Of a stretch of DNA of 64,000 nt, positions 35,180 to 46,844 are shown piece by piece. Origin of the DNA: Istiophorus platypterus. Taxonomy: Eukaryota; Chordata; Actinopteri; Istiophoriformes; Istiophoridae. The translations under genes were made by a program, and so were the position numbers. The DNA lies in contig CM029122.1 of NCBI GenBank assembly GCA_016859345.1, positions 8,573,575 through 8,637,574 on the forward strand, written 5' to 3'. Under the pieces are notes generated by a model, which searched no databases, was not told the DNA's origin, and saw only the letters and a list, made by a program, of their open reading frames with translations. How positions within the stretch are numbered: position 1 is the stretch's first letter; the number at the start of each line of letters is the position of its first letter.

Positions 35180-36674
35180 ATGTAATGTTTCTGTTTGGTT
35201 CACAGCACATCATGCACGATGCTATTGGCTTCAGCAGCTCAGAGACGGAGGCCAACTACACCATGGAGTGGTACGAGCTGTTTCAGCTCGGCAACTGCAC
35301 CTTCCCCCACCTGAGGCCCGGGGTGTACCCGCCTTTCTGGTGCAACCAGGGAGCCGCCTGCTTCTACGAAGGCATCGACGACTCACACTGGTCACAAAAT
35401 GGCACCCTGGAGAAAATAGGAGAAATAAGTGGTGAGACTTCACATGTGCGGTTTTCAGAACATAGTCCCCATTGAGGGCGCTCATATTTGAGATGCATGT
35501 GCTTAAAACTACAGTGCTTGTTGTTCTAAGAAATGACTCAGCCTTTTGATTTTTTTTTTTTAAACGAATTTTAATATTTCAATTTTTTAAAGACACGTTT
35601 TTTCTAGTAACACTCGGACAGAGCACTAAGCACAGGGTGAAGAGGTCAGAGCGTATTTAAAGACCATGTTGTTTTTCAGTATTTTATGCACAGATGATGC
35701 TCTTTTATATTTGAATTATCCTTCTTTCTCACTACTGCCTCTTTTGCAAATGGTAAATCGTCCACAGACCAAGTCGATCAGCTTAATGTCTGTTTTGCCA
35801 TTTAGAATCTTAGAAGATGAGATGGTCTTTCAGAGACGCAGTAGCTAAGTCTAAGAGCAAGAAGGAATCAGGAGACTCTGTTTCCCTTCTAAAGTCCATA
35901 ACTTGAGCTCATCAGGTGTGACTGATAACAGGGGCTCCCTCATGCCTTTTCCCCGATGCATTCTGGGAACTGCCACAGCACTTCCCGTGATCCAGAAAAA
36001 AGCGGGTTAGATGTAGAGATTTTTTCAAATGCTGCTCTCTCACCATGATTCTTTGTACTGGCATAGTTTCTCTAGACTCCTGTATGGAAAAAAATAGATC
36101 TACCGGTTACAAGTGATATTTTCCTGAGATTCCTGCTTTGTGCTCTGCATCTCTGGTATTAAACTAGTTTTCCTTTCTTCCTCCAGGGAGCCAGTTCAAT
36201 GACATGGCCCAGTGGGTCCAAGACGACAACGAGACAGGGATCTACTACGAGACGTGGACAGTCCACTCTGACCCAAGCCCCAACGCCACGGTGTGGTTTG
36301 AGTCTTACGACTGCTCCCAGTTCGTCCACCGCACGTACAGGAAGCTAGTTGAGCTCGGAGCCAAGCTGTCCAGTCGATCGCAGACCAACTACACCAAGAT
36401 CTACCTGTACAGCGGCGAGCCCACGTACCTCGGTAACGACAGCGCCATATTCGGACAGCCGGCCCTGAAGAACCTGGCAGCAGACATCCGCGACTTTTAC
36501 CACACGTTCAGGCCTCACCAGTCCTTCACAGACTTTGCCATCAGTCTGCTTGAGGCTTTTAAAAAAGTTGTGCTGGACAAGAGCTTCTACCTCTACTACA
36601 ACTTTGAGTACTGGCACCTCCCCATGAAACCTCCCTATGTGCACATCATGTACGAAGAGGTGCCTTTGCCTTAA
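32605..36674 (+). CDS. cln5: CLN5 lysosomal protein (BMP synthase / S-depalmitoylase), 4 exons
   Basis: CLN5 is a soluble lysosomal glycoprotein; human loss causes neuronal ceroid lipofuscinosis type 5. It has been reported as a bis(monoacylglycero)phosphate synthase and as a cysteine-based thioesterase. Exons: 32605-32708, 34002-34176, 35206-35431, 36187-36674, joining in frame to 330 residues. Residues about 8-27 form a hydrophobic signal peptide. RQWPVPYR leads to the cysteine-rich DSYCEAFYPFCPTGD, then APVWEFKYG-type, HDAIGF, NYTMEWYELFQLGNC, PFWCNQGAACFYEG, NETGIYYETW and YLYYNFEYW motifs. H97 (IMHDAIG) and C211 (SYDCSQF) correspond to the reported catalytic His166 and Cys280 of the human protein. 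Several N-x-S/T sites are retained. The start gives a compact signal peptide, without the long N-terminal extension annotated in human. A (GA)n tract ends 28 bases before exon 3. Confidence 0.95.
32750..32759. promoter_or_regulatory. Perfect CLEAR element in cln5 intron 1
   Basis: GTCACGTGAC, an exact palindromic match to the consensus bound by TFEB/TFE3 in lysosomal genes, lies 42 bases into intron 1, within the GC-rich promoter-proximal DNA. CLEAR sites are typically close to the transcription start on either side. Confidence 0.7.
32791..32820. repeat. (GGCTCC)n hexamer repeat, cln5 intron 1
   Basis: Four to five copies of CGGCTC/GGCTCC. Its complement, GGAGCC, is one of the unit variants in the hexamer array at 3015-3068. 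Confidence 0.85.
33393..33455. repeat. 21-base tandem repeat, 3 copies, cln5 intron 1
   Basis: Three units of AGTAGTATT(C/T)GAGTAC(C/T)AAAG lie head to tail, differing at two positions. A recent local duplication; no function is evident. Confidence 0.95.
33777..33810. repeat. 17-base tandem duplication, cln5 intron 1
   Basis: Two exact copies of GTGTGTGTCAAAAACCT. Confidence 0.9.
35143..35177. repeat. (AG)n microsatellite upstream of cln5 exon 3
   Basis: About 17 AG units end 28 bases before the exon 3 acceptor. A purine tract so close to the polypyrimidine region could influence splicing if it varies in length. Confidence 0.95.
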
Positions 36675-36699
36675 CCATCCCACTTGCACCACAGTTATT

Positions 36700-36900
36700 T
36701 TCACAAATGATTAATCGGTCTATTAATTAGAGCTAAATATATTGGCAATAATTAAACAGCAGCAGAAGCGGCTGGTCTCAGCATCATCATACATTCAAGA
36801 AGCTGAAACCAGGAATTTTTTGTCGTTTTTGTTTGATAAATGACATACTTGATTAATCGAATGTCCAAATAGTTGTTGATGCTCAAGGTTAGTTTTTGGC
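36700..36900 (-). mobile_element. Teleost dispersed repeat copy, 'GATTAATCG' family
   Basis: Contains AAATGATTAATCGGTCTATT, 'AGAAGCTGAAACCAGGAATTTT' broken by variants, and GATTAATCGAATGTCCAAAT, shared with copies at 46130 and 46845. It starts about 25 bases after the cln5 stop, so it may lie in the cln5 3' UTR. Confidence 0.5.
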
Positions 36901-39900
36901 CACCAAAAAAAACCCAAAAACAATCTGAAAAAACAATCTGACAACAAGGTCCATATCCATTCACATGATGTTGCTCAGTCAGAAGTGCCATCTGCAGTTT
37001 TCTTCTTTTTCTTTCTTAACAAAGAGTTGTGTTATCATTCGGTGTTTCTCACTGGAATGTGTCCTCGAAGCCCTAACAAACATGTTTACTACAAATTCCC
37101 TCCCCGTAAACATTTCCAAAGCTCATGTTTCGACTGTTTTGAATGGTGCTTTGTTTACATCCGTGTCCTCCTCTTCTTCCCTGCCTTCGTTGGTGCATTT
37201 CTACATTTGGAACTTGAATTTCGAAGAGACATCAGTGAGGAGTCCTTGTGTGTTCAGGAAAAAAAAAACGCGGAAATCTACATTTCCATAACTTGGCCAA
37301 CTCAACCTACTCAATGGACCCTTTGTACTATTTTCATTGGGATGTTATCAGGGTCTGTATCTATTAAATGACTTGAAGCAGGAAATTGATGAAAATATTT
37401 GGTTATTCTTTGTGTGTATGGGATGGGATGATAGTATGTGTTGTCAGTTTTTGTGCATCATGGTTTTAAGACAGCTTGAATGCTTTCCTAACCCCCAGCA
37501 GTTGCTTAAATACAGTTTTTACACTTTAAAAATGTTAATAGGAGAAAAATATAAATTCCACACTTACTGCACTTGTTTCATATACAGGAAGAAAAGTACC
37601 TAAAATTTAAGGTAATGCTTATTTTCCTCCCTTAATTACAAGTTGAGGAAAGAAAATTTTATCAAGTTTCTCTGGATTTGTCTTGAGTGTCATTGGTATT
37701 GTCGCCATAATCGTCACACATCATACTCTCAGGTGGGACTGGTTAAGTCAAACTTTGAGCAAATTTCCAAGCAGAGATTCTAAGATGTTTGGTAAATGCA
37801 GACACAAAGTATTGAAAATAATGGGAGGCGATGTTCACCAGCATAACGACGAGGGCTTGGTTTCACGCATGTCAGTAGTTTTCGCACTAATTTTCCCGAT
37901 TTCTGGACCTAAGGGCTGAAAATAACCCTCAGTTATTGTAAAGCCACATGAATGTGTCACATTAACACAGTGTAAATTAATCACAACAGGCCCAGACCCA
38001 ATTTTATGTATTTATGTGTACAGCAACTATGGAGTTTCATTTTGTCAAATATAAGTGTTTTTCAATATATAATACTTTAGTTATTCCCATATGTTGTTGG
38101 GTGTGTTTTGTTTTTTTGTGTTTTATTTAGCTAAATATATGTACACTGATGCACTTCAGTGTAAAAAAATTAATAACGAAATGACACAAGCAGTGAGTAC
38201 ATTCACAATTTTTTTAATTACCAGTATAAGATCACATATCCAAAACAATTTTAATTTCAAGACAGGTGACCAGTAAAGCAAAGTAGACATAGCAATTTGC
38301 CATACAAAAGCAAATCTAAAGGAAAGCATTGTCAACACCAGGATACTCCAAATAAAAACTTACTTGAGGACTCTGGACCAATGCGGTTAAATTGACAATT
38401 ACTGACAAGAGGCATTTTTCTGATAAAATATAAATTAATTGTCCCTCTTAATTTGCATTTATGTGAAACATGTTTTAACACATTCAGCTGAATTTGCAAA
38501 TATATGCCAATAAAGACAACAGGAAAATGGTCAAAACCAGTAGAGTGCTGAGACATATCCTTATGCTTTAGAAGATGGTGTCGCGGCCGCTGTTAACTGC
38601 ATTGCGCAAATTGTGAAGAATAACCTGGAGATATGTTACTGTACCATCGAGATGCTAATGTACATGAGCACAGACACTTAGCACAGGTATCTACTTCAGT
38701 GATCAGAGACCAATACCATCAATGGACTATGTTAGTTCAGTCAAATACACCTAAGAAGCATCCAAACTTCCTGCAAGTAAGAGTCTCAGTTTTAGTTTAC
38801 GTCACTGTTTGGCTATATGTCTATGTGAAAACGGTGGGTAAAAGGAATGAAGTCTGGCAGAAAATCTGGGTTGCACACACATTCTACTAACATACAGTGA
38901 CATCCAAAAGTTTGTCCACTACCAATTAACTTTAGTTATAAAAATATTTTTTTTTGACAAATTATCTCTTAAACTCAATTACATAGCTTTTAACTAACAC
39001 ACACTGTCATTAGCCAAAGGATTTGTGATTTTAAAAGCTATTTCTCAATATCTGAAGTGCCTTCTACTTGTTTCTATGGATTTTTACAATCTATGTCTGT
39101 GTTCAATCTATGCTAAATGTTTCATAAATTTTAAATATGATCAGTAGGATTCTGATAGCTTCTGAGAGAGAGCGCCATGTAAATCCACACTCCTTTATTT
39201 TCCTAAAATTCAACGAAGAGTAGTCTAATATGACAGCATTTTTAGTGCCATTGTCCTGCTGAAAAATGAATCTTCTCTCATACAATTTAAGCCAAAATGT
39301 TGGCCTTTCTCTGCAAAAAGATTTCAGGATTAAACTCTCTAAATGGAGTGTGATGCTTCCTTGTTAAGTTCCCTCTGTGTTGATAAATGATTAAAACTGT
39401 AGTAGTGGACTCGAAACTTTTGAAACAATCTGCATCCAACGAAAACCACGGTGACAAAGGTGGAAGGGTTCAAACCATTAAAAACCAATCTTGCTGCTGG
39501 TCTGCTTGCTGGTTACAATGATTGCTTTCTAGTGTAACTCAAAAACACAAATTAATTACAAAAGCAGTATCCATATCAATAAATTACACAGCTTATCTTC
39601 TCTAGTGACTAAAGTATGAAAAAGATCCATCTAGCAAAGGATAACTCGCACTCTGGTTTTATAAAAGACACGAGCCGTTAAGGAAACTTCAAACCCTGAC
39701 AGAGGGTGAAATAAAGAAATAAGTACATTTCTATTCATAATAATCAAACACACAGCGTTTTATATACAGATGCATTTGACTTCCTTCTTAAAGGAAAAAA
39801 AAGTTTGTTTCACTCATCTGACTTGCCAAATCTCTTTTAACTGAAATGAATGGATACGTGGGACAAGAGCAACAATGGAAATCTGCAACAAAAGTGTTTT

Positions 39901-41543
39901 GTAATGAAAAGATGAATACTGCTTCCTCTCCAGTATGTACGATGTGATAACATAATACGGAGCAAACATGGACTAATAAGGTGGGCAGGTATTCACAACA
40001 GGTTTAGAGCTTGAAGAGGCAAATAGCAGAAGATACAAATGAAACCTATATAGGAAATATATTTATTTATTTAATGCACCTGAGAGACACAAAGGGTCAG
40101 TTTGCATTCTCAGCATGCATTGTTAGCTAATACCTGCAGAGACTAGTCTATTGCTGAATGATTATAAAGCAATCTGAGTGTGAAGGTTGGAGTCTTAGCC
40201 AACATCAACCTCTAAATTCAGACATGTATGTGCACCATTTATATTTACATAGAATCATTTCTTGCCTTTTTTTTTTCCTTTTTCTTTTTCTTAAACGAAT
40301 TATTACAGCTTTGTCACGTCAATTTACCGTTCTTGGTATCTGACGCATCAGAAGCCCAGTTCAGCGTAAACAATCTGCAATAAAATCTGGGTCCAACTGA
40401 GACGAATTGGAGCATTATAAAGCTGATTTCCCTGCTTTCATTAGTGTAGAGGATACTTTGTTTGTCCTAACAATTATTTGGTATTCATATAAGGTGCTTA
40501 GGAAATATACGACTGTACAGAAAACTTCTTAATAAAACAGAGAAATGAATTTGTCAAGCCAATTGATGTGCGATGCAGGAAATGAAATATCTGTATAACA
40601 TGGAGAAAATAAGAATCCATGACATCAATCAACATTGTACACCTTCACATTACAAATAGAGACCTATATACACATTTCTCCTTCTCTCCTGGTCGCCTTC
40701 TGACATTTTCAACCGTCGTGCTTTCTACTCTCATGCGTGACGGAGCTCAGACGAGGAGGAAGAGCAACATGTCATTAACACTACCGCTGCTCTTTGTGTT
40801 TAAATTAGTTTTAAAATGAGGTGACGGACCCAGTCACTGTTCTGAAAAATTAAGTGAATCCTCAACTAAACCTCAAAACATATCCTATAAGCAAATAACA
40901 TTGCTGCTATTTAAAAACCTCCAATGCTATATTGTGTTACAGAGTGCAGAGCTGCTATCTCAGACCAGATTTAAGTAGGCCAAGTGGTAGTGTAACAACA
41001 TGCAATTGTGCACGTAATCGTCCCAAATTACCCCACAATGTTAAAAAACATTAAAGCACGCACGCACACATATGTGCTCACACACACACGCACAGACACA
41101 CACCTCATAATATAGATTATCAGAACCAAGCTACAATGTCCGTATAACTTAGTTTGCAGTTATAAAAACATTGCTTTGTTAGTCAAATATTTCTACCTCC
41201 ACTGCCACTGATCTGTGTGCTGATTGTTCAATATGTGAAGAAGCCAACCTGCCACATTCTGTCTCTGCATTAGACAAAGCAGGATTCCACAGTGCATTTT
41301 GAAGCTAACAAGCAGAGAATTTTGTGGTGTTTGCACTACATGATAACATTGTGTAGCAGTCAGATGCCACATTATAACCCCTGCGCTGGAACTCCACACG
41401 TGGGGTTCTGCAAGTTTGTGCTCTCCATGTTGGTACCAAACATTCCACTACAGGTGAGCGTTTAAAGGCTTTTCAGTGCAAACATGGAGACCACAACTGT
41501 TCTACACCACGTACATGATGTACTGAACTCCTCTGGCTTTGCT
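36901..41543. other. Spacer between convergent cln5 and fbxl3
   Basis: Both 3' UTRs must end here. AATAAA on + at 38351-38356 and AATAAA on - at 40062-40067 are possible signals for cln5 and fbxl3, but neither is certain. Apart from the element at 38893-39432 and a CA-rich stretch near 41060-41100, I see no gene or RNA. Confidence 0.45.
38893..39432 (-). mobile_element. Degenerate Tc1/mariner-like DNA transposon
   Basis: The left end carries CAAAAGTTTGTCCACTAC (38905-38922); the right end (39401-39422) is its imperfect reverse complement, AGTAGTGGACTCGAAACTTTTG. Inside, CATTGTCCTGCTGAAAAATGA resembles the antisense of a conserved stretch in teleost Tc1-like transposases. All frames are broken, so this is a dead, shortened copy of about 540 bases. 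Confidence 0.5.
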
Positions 41544-44330
41544 TTACCAGGTCGGCATCATGTCTGGGAACCAGACCCGGCCAAGGTGCTTCGACACCTC
41601 CCAATGGATCTCATCCAGGGAGTATTTGTGATCAGGAATCAGCACCTCCTCCATGATGGACAGCTGAGACAGCCTCCGGCCGCACATCTTGACAAACTCC
41701 ACAAATGCACTGCAGGAAACCTCGCACTCCCCCAGGCCGATGGCTGACAGCTGGGTGCAGTGCTTCGCGATGCGGATCAGTTCTTCATCCAGGGGACGCA
41801 GGCCGTTGGCGCAGACCACCAGCTCCACCAGGCGGGGGCAGTGGAGGCCAACGCGGCCCAGGACCTCCTTGCTGACAGAGCGGCCGAAGTAGAGGTGCGT
41901 GACGGGGATCTCCTCGTTGAAGAAAGGGCCGAACTCGTCCTCGTAGAGGAAGAAGTACATAACCAGGTTGAACTTGGGCGAGTGCCGCATCATGGCATCC
42001 CAGCTGCTCTTTTTGATGGTGTGGAAGTGCTGGCCCGGGTTCTCGCTCACCACATCGATGCGCAAGTGTTCCAGGTGCACGTGTTTCTCTGAGGAGAGGG
42101 CCAGCAGGAGCTCATCGCTCAAGAGGTGGTAATTCAGCGCTAGCTCTCTTAGCCCGTGACACTGGTCTGCCACACACAGTATTCCTGAAAATACAGACAG
42201 ATGATTTTGCTTTTAAAACATCATCAAAACCAGTTTTTAATCTCCTAAAAATGACAGAATCCCTGAGAACCTATACCCATTACCAGGAAGGGGAAAAAAT
42301 TGCTCTTAAGCACTAGAATGTCCATATTTGCAGAAGTTGCAGTTGAGTCAGCCGTCATTATCCTAGCTGACAATTTCAAACAGTTCCAGGAAAATTTAAT
42401 TAAGAGGGAGAAACAAGGAAACCACATAATAGTGACTTCATTATAACACACAATGACTGCCACCACATGAGATGACAACATTGTACAAGGGCAGACAAAA
42501 AAATTACAGTGTCTTAATGTGGAATAGGAAACACTTGAAGCTTTGTGACTCAAAATAGGAAACATAAAACATTTGACTCGAAATTGGAAAGAGGGTTGGA
42601 TTGAAAATAGTTTTGTTTTATACTCCCCAACAACAACAAGGGGGGGGGGGGGACAACAAACAAACAAACAGAAAAAGCATGATAAAGCTGATTCCTCTAA
42701 TCTCCGGGACTGCAACAGCAAGAGGAGTGTCTGCTCTCACTGTACCTGCTGGAGAGACGTGAGGGCAGCTGCTCATCTTAAGCAGTTTCAGGGTGTCACT
42801 GTTGTTGGCCACCAGCACCTTCAGAGACGGATCGTCGACTGGCGTGTCGTCAATCTTCAGCGAAGACAGCGACTTAGAGTTGACAAACACCACAGTCAGA
42901 GCTGAGATGAAATGAGACTGTGGAAAAACAAAGATGACCCATTGAATTACAAAGCATTCGGAGGCTAACGGCACCTTCTAGAAGCGGCTACCAAGGTGAA
43001 AGCCAGGCCTCAGCTTATGGTGGGCAAAATTTGTTTTTGGAATGATGGTGGCCAATAAACGTATTGCATGTCAAATTTCCATTTTTGATCCTGAAACGTG
43101 GCAGACAACCTAAACAAGGTTTTTTCATAATGTAGAACATGAAGTTTTTACCAGTAAGCTGCTTTGCACAGCATATTAAGCTCTCATTCATCACATATGC
43201 AGAATTAAATGTCGTGTCTCCTTGATTGAAGTTGGGAATCAAATTTGCAAGCAGCATTTATTTGTTAAATATATTCTATCATACCTGTGCAGTATGTGTA
43301 AAAATTTTCAAGCTGGCGAGAGCTATGATCAGGAAAATCTCAGTGTGCATAGCAAAAGACAAAATAAGACTTGCAAAAGTAACATCCTGTGTCCTTCTGA
43401 GACCGTGGGACTAACTACAAATTTGTCCTTGGCCATGCATGAGAACAGACGCTGCCTTTCAGTCCCATCCTCAGATAAGATGAGAATACAAACAGTATCC
43501 TATTCACAAACACGCTCAGTCACAGTTTCGGGATTCCACCGTGGAAATGCATTAAGATCGTATAATAAAATGAGGAATGCACACTACAAAAAGGAGAATT
43601 TATTTGACTTTCCTTATAAATCTGAAAAACAGGATACTATAAAGACAAAGAGCCCTCAAGCTTATGTTAATAATACCTTTGGAACCTCCATGAAACTGGG
43701 CCTCGCTGTAGAGATGAGCCCCAAGGTCTTCAGTGAGCAGTTCACCAACTGTGAAAGAATGTCACATGCTGCCTCTGCAGACTCTGTACTACTGTCCACC
43801 TGGCAAGTACAAACAAAGACTGAATATAATGTCAGGAACGTAAAAACCATATCTTTAAACCAGATGTTGCCAGAGAATTATTTCAGCCAACATTCAAAAC
43901 ATCTCTTTTGTGGCATATTTCTGCACAGACACTGGTTCTGCCCTCTCACCTTGAAGCTGACGTACTGCAGGTGGTTGGAGTGCCTCTTTATGATCTGCTT
44001 GATGAGGTCCGGATGAGTGGCCTTCAGGTAGGAGCTAGCTGGCTGGTTAAGCTCAAACTCAAAGCATCTCCACAACTCAGGCATGTGGAAAGCCTGGTTC
44101 CAACAGCGACACACCTGGGAGGCATAAGCCCGGTCCAGCAGTGGAAGGTACTGGAAGATGTGGAGCAGGAGCTCCTGAGGCAGTCGTGCCCAGTCACAGT
44201 CTGGCGACTTGCCGGCCACCGGTGCCTCCGACTCCTCGCTCGAATGCTTCCGGACCTTCTTGCGAGCCTCTGGTGGGCTCTTGCTGGAGGAGCTGTTGCT
44301 GTCCTCCTCAGCTCCTTTCATCCGCTTCAT
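41544..44330 (-). CDS. fbxl3: F-box and leucine-rich repeat protein 3 (FBXL3), 4 coding exons
   Basis: FBXL3 is the substrate receptor of an SCF ubiquitin ligase that sends cryptochromes CRY1/CRY2 to the proteasome in the circadian clock, acting mainly in the nucleus. Coding exons, high to low: 43950-44330, 43677-43799, 42746-42917, 41544-42184, joining in frame to 438 residues (human 428). Residues 1-45 are a low-complexity basic/acidic N-terminus, about 46-85 the F-box (LPQELLLHIFQYLPLLDRAYAS), and the rest leucine-rich repeats. The C-terminal tail PDMMPTW is intact; its final Trp enters the FAD pocket of cryptochrome in the known complex. C368 and I374 match human C358 and I364, the residues altered in the mouse Afterhours and Overtime alleles. 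The ATG lies one base after a TTTCAG acceptor, so an untranslated leader exon lies upstream. Confidence 0.96.
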
Positions 44331-45000
44331 CCTGAAACATGGGGATAAACCAGCTTGTTACAATTCATTGTGGCAAAAAACAATTAAATAGAATAAGGCC
44401 AGTCAGGTTAAAATCCTCAGATCCTAACAGTCACTTTGCTTTAGGTTTCCTGTTCCACACACAAGTTCTTTTTGGTCCAAGCCTTGACAGATCAGCAGAC
44501 AGTTTATTAGGTAAACCAAGCTAAAACCAATGCAATCTAACACAACAGATAATCCATATAAAATGGCTGTTAAATTAAACCCTGACATTGTTTGTTTCAG
44601 AAGAAAGTCGACTGTTGTGGCATTAAGCTCCAGACGAGTGAAAAATCAAAAGGAAGAACTGACATAAAGTGTCTTAGTAAGGTGCTGGGCCACCGCACGC
44701 CGTGAGAAAAACTTCAGCGCTCCTCGGCATCGATTCTCAAGGTTCCTAGACGTCTACTGGAGGGATGAACTACCTCCCTCCTCCCTTCGGTGATGGCGGT
44801 GGAGAGCACTGTCTAACAAGTCAGTCCAAAACCTCCTGTGGGCTGTCAACTGAGTTAAGATCCGATATCCTGCAAAGGCCATTTAGATGCTCAAACAATG
44901 AAACAACCCCCCCTCCTCCTCCTACTGCCCTGTGGATGGGGGCATTGTCATCCACTGTTCCTGCTGTAACACCAGCCACCTGAGCAGCCTTTGGTGACGG
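44331..45000 (-). other. fbxl3 leader intron (3' part)
   Basis: The acceptor TTTCAG at 44332-44337 directly precedes the base before the ATG. The leader exon should lie in the GC-rich DNA above 45000; several GT donors are possible, including GTGAGT near 45965 and GTGGGT near 45570, and I cannot choose between them. Confidence 0.55.
44665..44975. mobile_element. Tc1-like transposon remnant in fbxl3 leader intron
   Basis: The strings GTGCTGGGCCACCGCACGCC, 'CTACTGGAGGGATG' and CCCTGTGGATGGGGGCATTG appear in the same order as in an abundant fish Tc1-like element. No frame is long enough for a transposase; terminal repeats were not identified. It lies within the 5' leader intron of fbxl3. Confidence 0.6.
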
Positions 45001-45770
45001 CGGCTCCTGCCCCGACAACAAAATGAACTTAGATCTCGTCTTGGCACCATCCGGGCCTGCTCAGCATTTCTCCCCATGCCACAGCGCTTGTGGCACGTTT
45101 CTCCGCTTGACTGCGCGCTGCAGCGCACCTGTGCACAAGCCCCCGGGTCCGCTACGTCTCCCCCGCCCGTTTATACGGGGTTTTTTCTCCTTTAACTCGT
45201 TCCCGGTCTGTGGCGGTAGCCGGAGGCCACGCTCAAGCAGGTGACCGTCAATATGTTGGGATCACACGTTGCGCAGACCGATCCGATTCCGGTGCCGAGC
45301 GGCCGACGGCGCTGCTCGTGTCGTTGAGCCAGTTCCCGGGTTAAACCGAACCGACAAGAAATCGTTCATCGACGGAGCAGAGGACGCGGGCGATGAATTT
45401 AACCGCTAGCTTACGTTGCTTACTAAGCAAACTCGTGGTAGTAAAAATCCGCCTCGGGGGGGAGTGATAGATAGAATCCGAGGCTTTTTGTTTTTGTTTT
45501 TGTCTTTTTTGTATTGTGGTCAGAACGACCAGCGGCTCGTTCCCCGCCGAGACACTCGGGAGCCAAAACACAAACCCACCTCGTTGTTTACACACAGCTA
45601 GCTGGCTAGCCGTTAGCAGGAAAATCCGACAACTGGCAAGACCTGACGCTTCAGCCCGGGCCCACGCCGTAAAAACTCATCCGCACCGACCGGGTAACAC
45701 GCATCGGAGCGCGGTGGACGGAGAAGCGGGAGAGGGCGGGTTTGTTTTCTTCTCTCGGCCGGAGCCTGGC

Positions 45771-45797
45771 AGCTCAGCTCGGCTCGGCTCGGCTCGG
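45771..45797. repeat. Pentanucleotide (AGCTC/GGCTC)n repeat
   Basis: Five units of RGCTC in the fbxl3 promoter region. Confidence 0.9.
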
Positions 45798-45825
45798 TTG
45801 ACCTAGTTCCTCCGCGGGAGTCGCT

Positions 45826-45826
<1 letters not shown>

Positions 45827-45859
<33 letters not shown>

Positions 45860-45865
45860 CCCCCC
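45827..45865. repeat. (CT)n microsatellite with poly-C tail
   Basis: About 15 CT units followed by nine C residues. On the - strand this is a (GA)n tract, a common feature near vertebrate transcription starts. Confidence 0.95.
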
Positions 45866-46129
45866 GTCTCTGAAATGGCGAAGTGTTGTTGTGACAGCCG
45901 CGCTGCATTGTGGGAGATGCAATGCGAAATGGCTGTTGGAAAAGATCGTCTCTTTTCCGTGCGATGACTCACCACGGAAAACAAAAAAAAAAAAACCCCG
46001 GTACACGTGTCCTTTCCTGTTTCTCCAGAAGTGAAACAGACTCGCTCCAAAATTATCAGAAATACTCAAGCACCCCTTTGCAGATTTTTTTTTTTTTTGG
46101 GGACTATGAGCACATTATTGTCTGCAAAT

Positions 46130-46380
46130 AATTATCATTCCCATTATCGATTAATCTGCTGGTTGTTTTCTTGATTCATCAATCAATCATGTCAGAAATG
46201 CCTGTTATATATTACCAAGGCCCAAGGAGATGGAAAAAGAAAAGCTTTACCTCCTCACGTACTAGAAGCTGGAGAAAGCGAATGCTCGTCGTTTTTTGCC
46301 CTGATAAATTAACAGTTAATCGATTATCAGGACTTCGTTATCAATCGATTAATCGACTAATCGTTGCAGCGAGAGTCTGG
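46130..46380 (+). mobile_element. Teleost dispersed repeat copy, 'GATTAATCGACTAATCG' family
   Basis: Ends in CAATCGATTAATCGACTAAT followed by CGTTGCAGC, the terminal signature of the family, and begins with a related inverted segment (ATTATCGATTAATCTGCTGG). Confidence 0.6.
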
Positions 46381-46844
46381 TTGTGAAATGCAACGATTCT
46401 CTTCTACGGGGATGAATTAAAACTTAAAAAGTCTCAGATTCTGTCTTTTCAATAATAACATATCCATCCATGCAAGTGGAAAGAGACGCAACCAAAGCTT
46501 GCACACTTTATCATAATATTTTTTCAGTCCAGTTCACAATATCCTGAGCAAAACAAAAAGGGATGAAAAGAATACATTGCCTCATGCCTCACTTGTTATA
46601 ATTTTGATAAGTGTTACGTGTCATTTACAGGAGTTTTTTGTAGCCGTTGCTGTTTTTGAAAATTTCCCCTGATGGTATCTTCTTCCTGTCTTAGACTCTC
46701 AATTCGTATGCAGTATTTTATTCTATTTTTTCTCGTTGTTGTATTCCCCAGTTTGAATTTTGTTCTTTGTGAATAAAGTATTAAACTTAGTTTTTTAAAA
46801 GGTGGACATTAACTTTTGTACATCTGCTTCTTTCAGCAGTTTTG

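Larger units (their letters stand above)
45000..46010 (-). promoter_or_regulatory. CpG-rich promoter region of fbxl3
   Basis: GC- and CpG-rich, with a (GCTCG)n run, a (CT)n run, a YY1-like AAATGGCG at 45873-45880 and a perfect E-box CACGTG at 46004-46009. E-boxes are CLOCK:BMAL1 targets and FBXL3 is a clock component, but rhythmic control of this gene is inference. GC content drops sharply beyond 46010. Confidence 0.55.
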
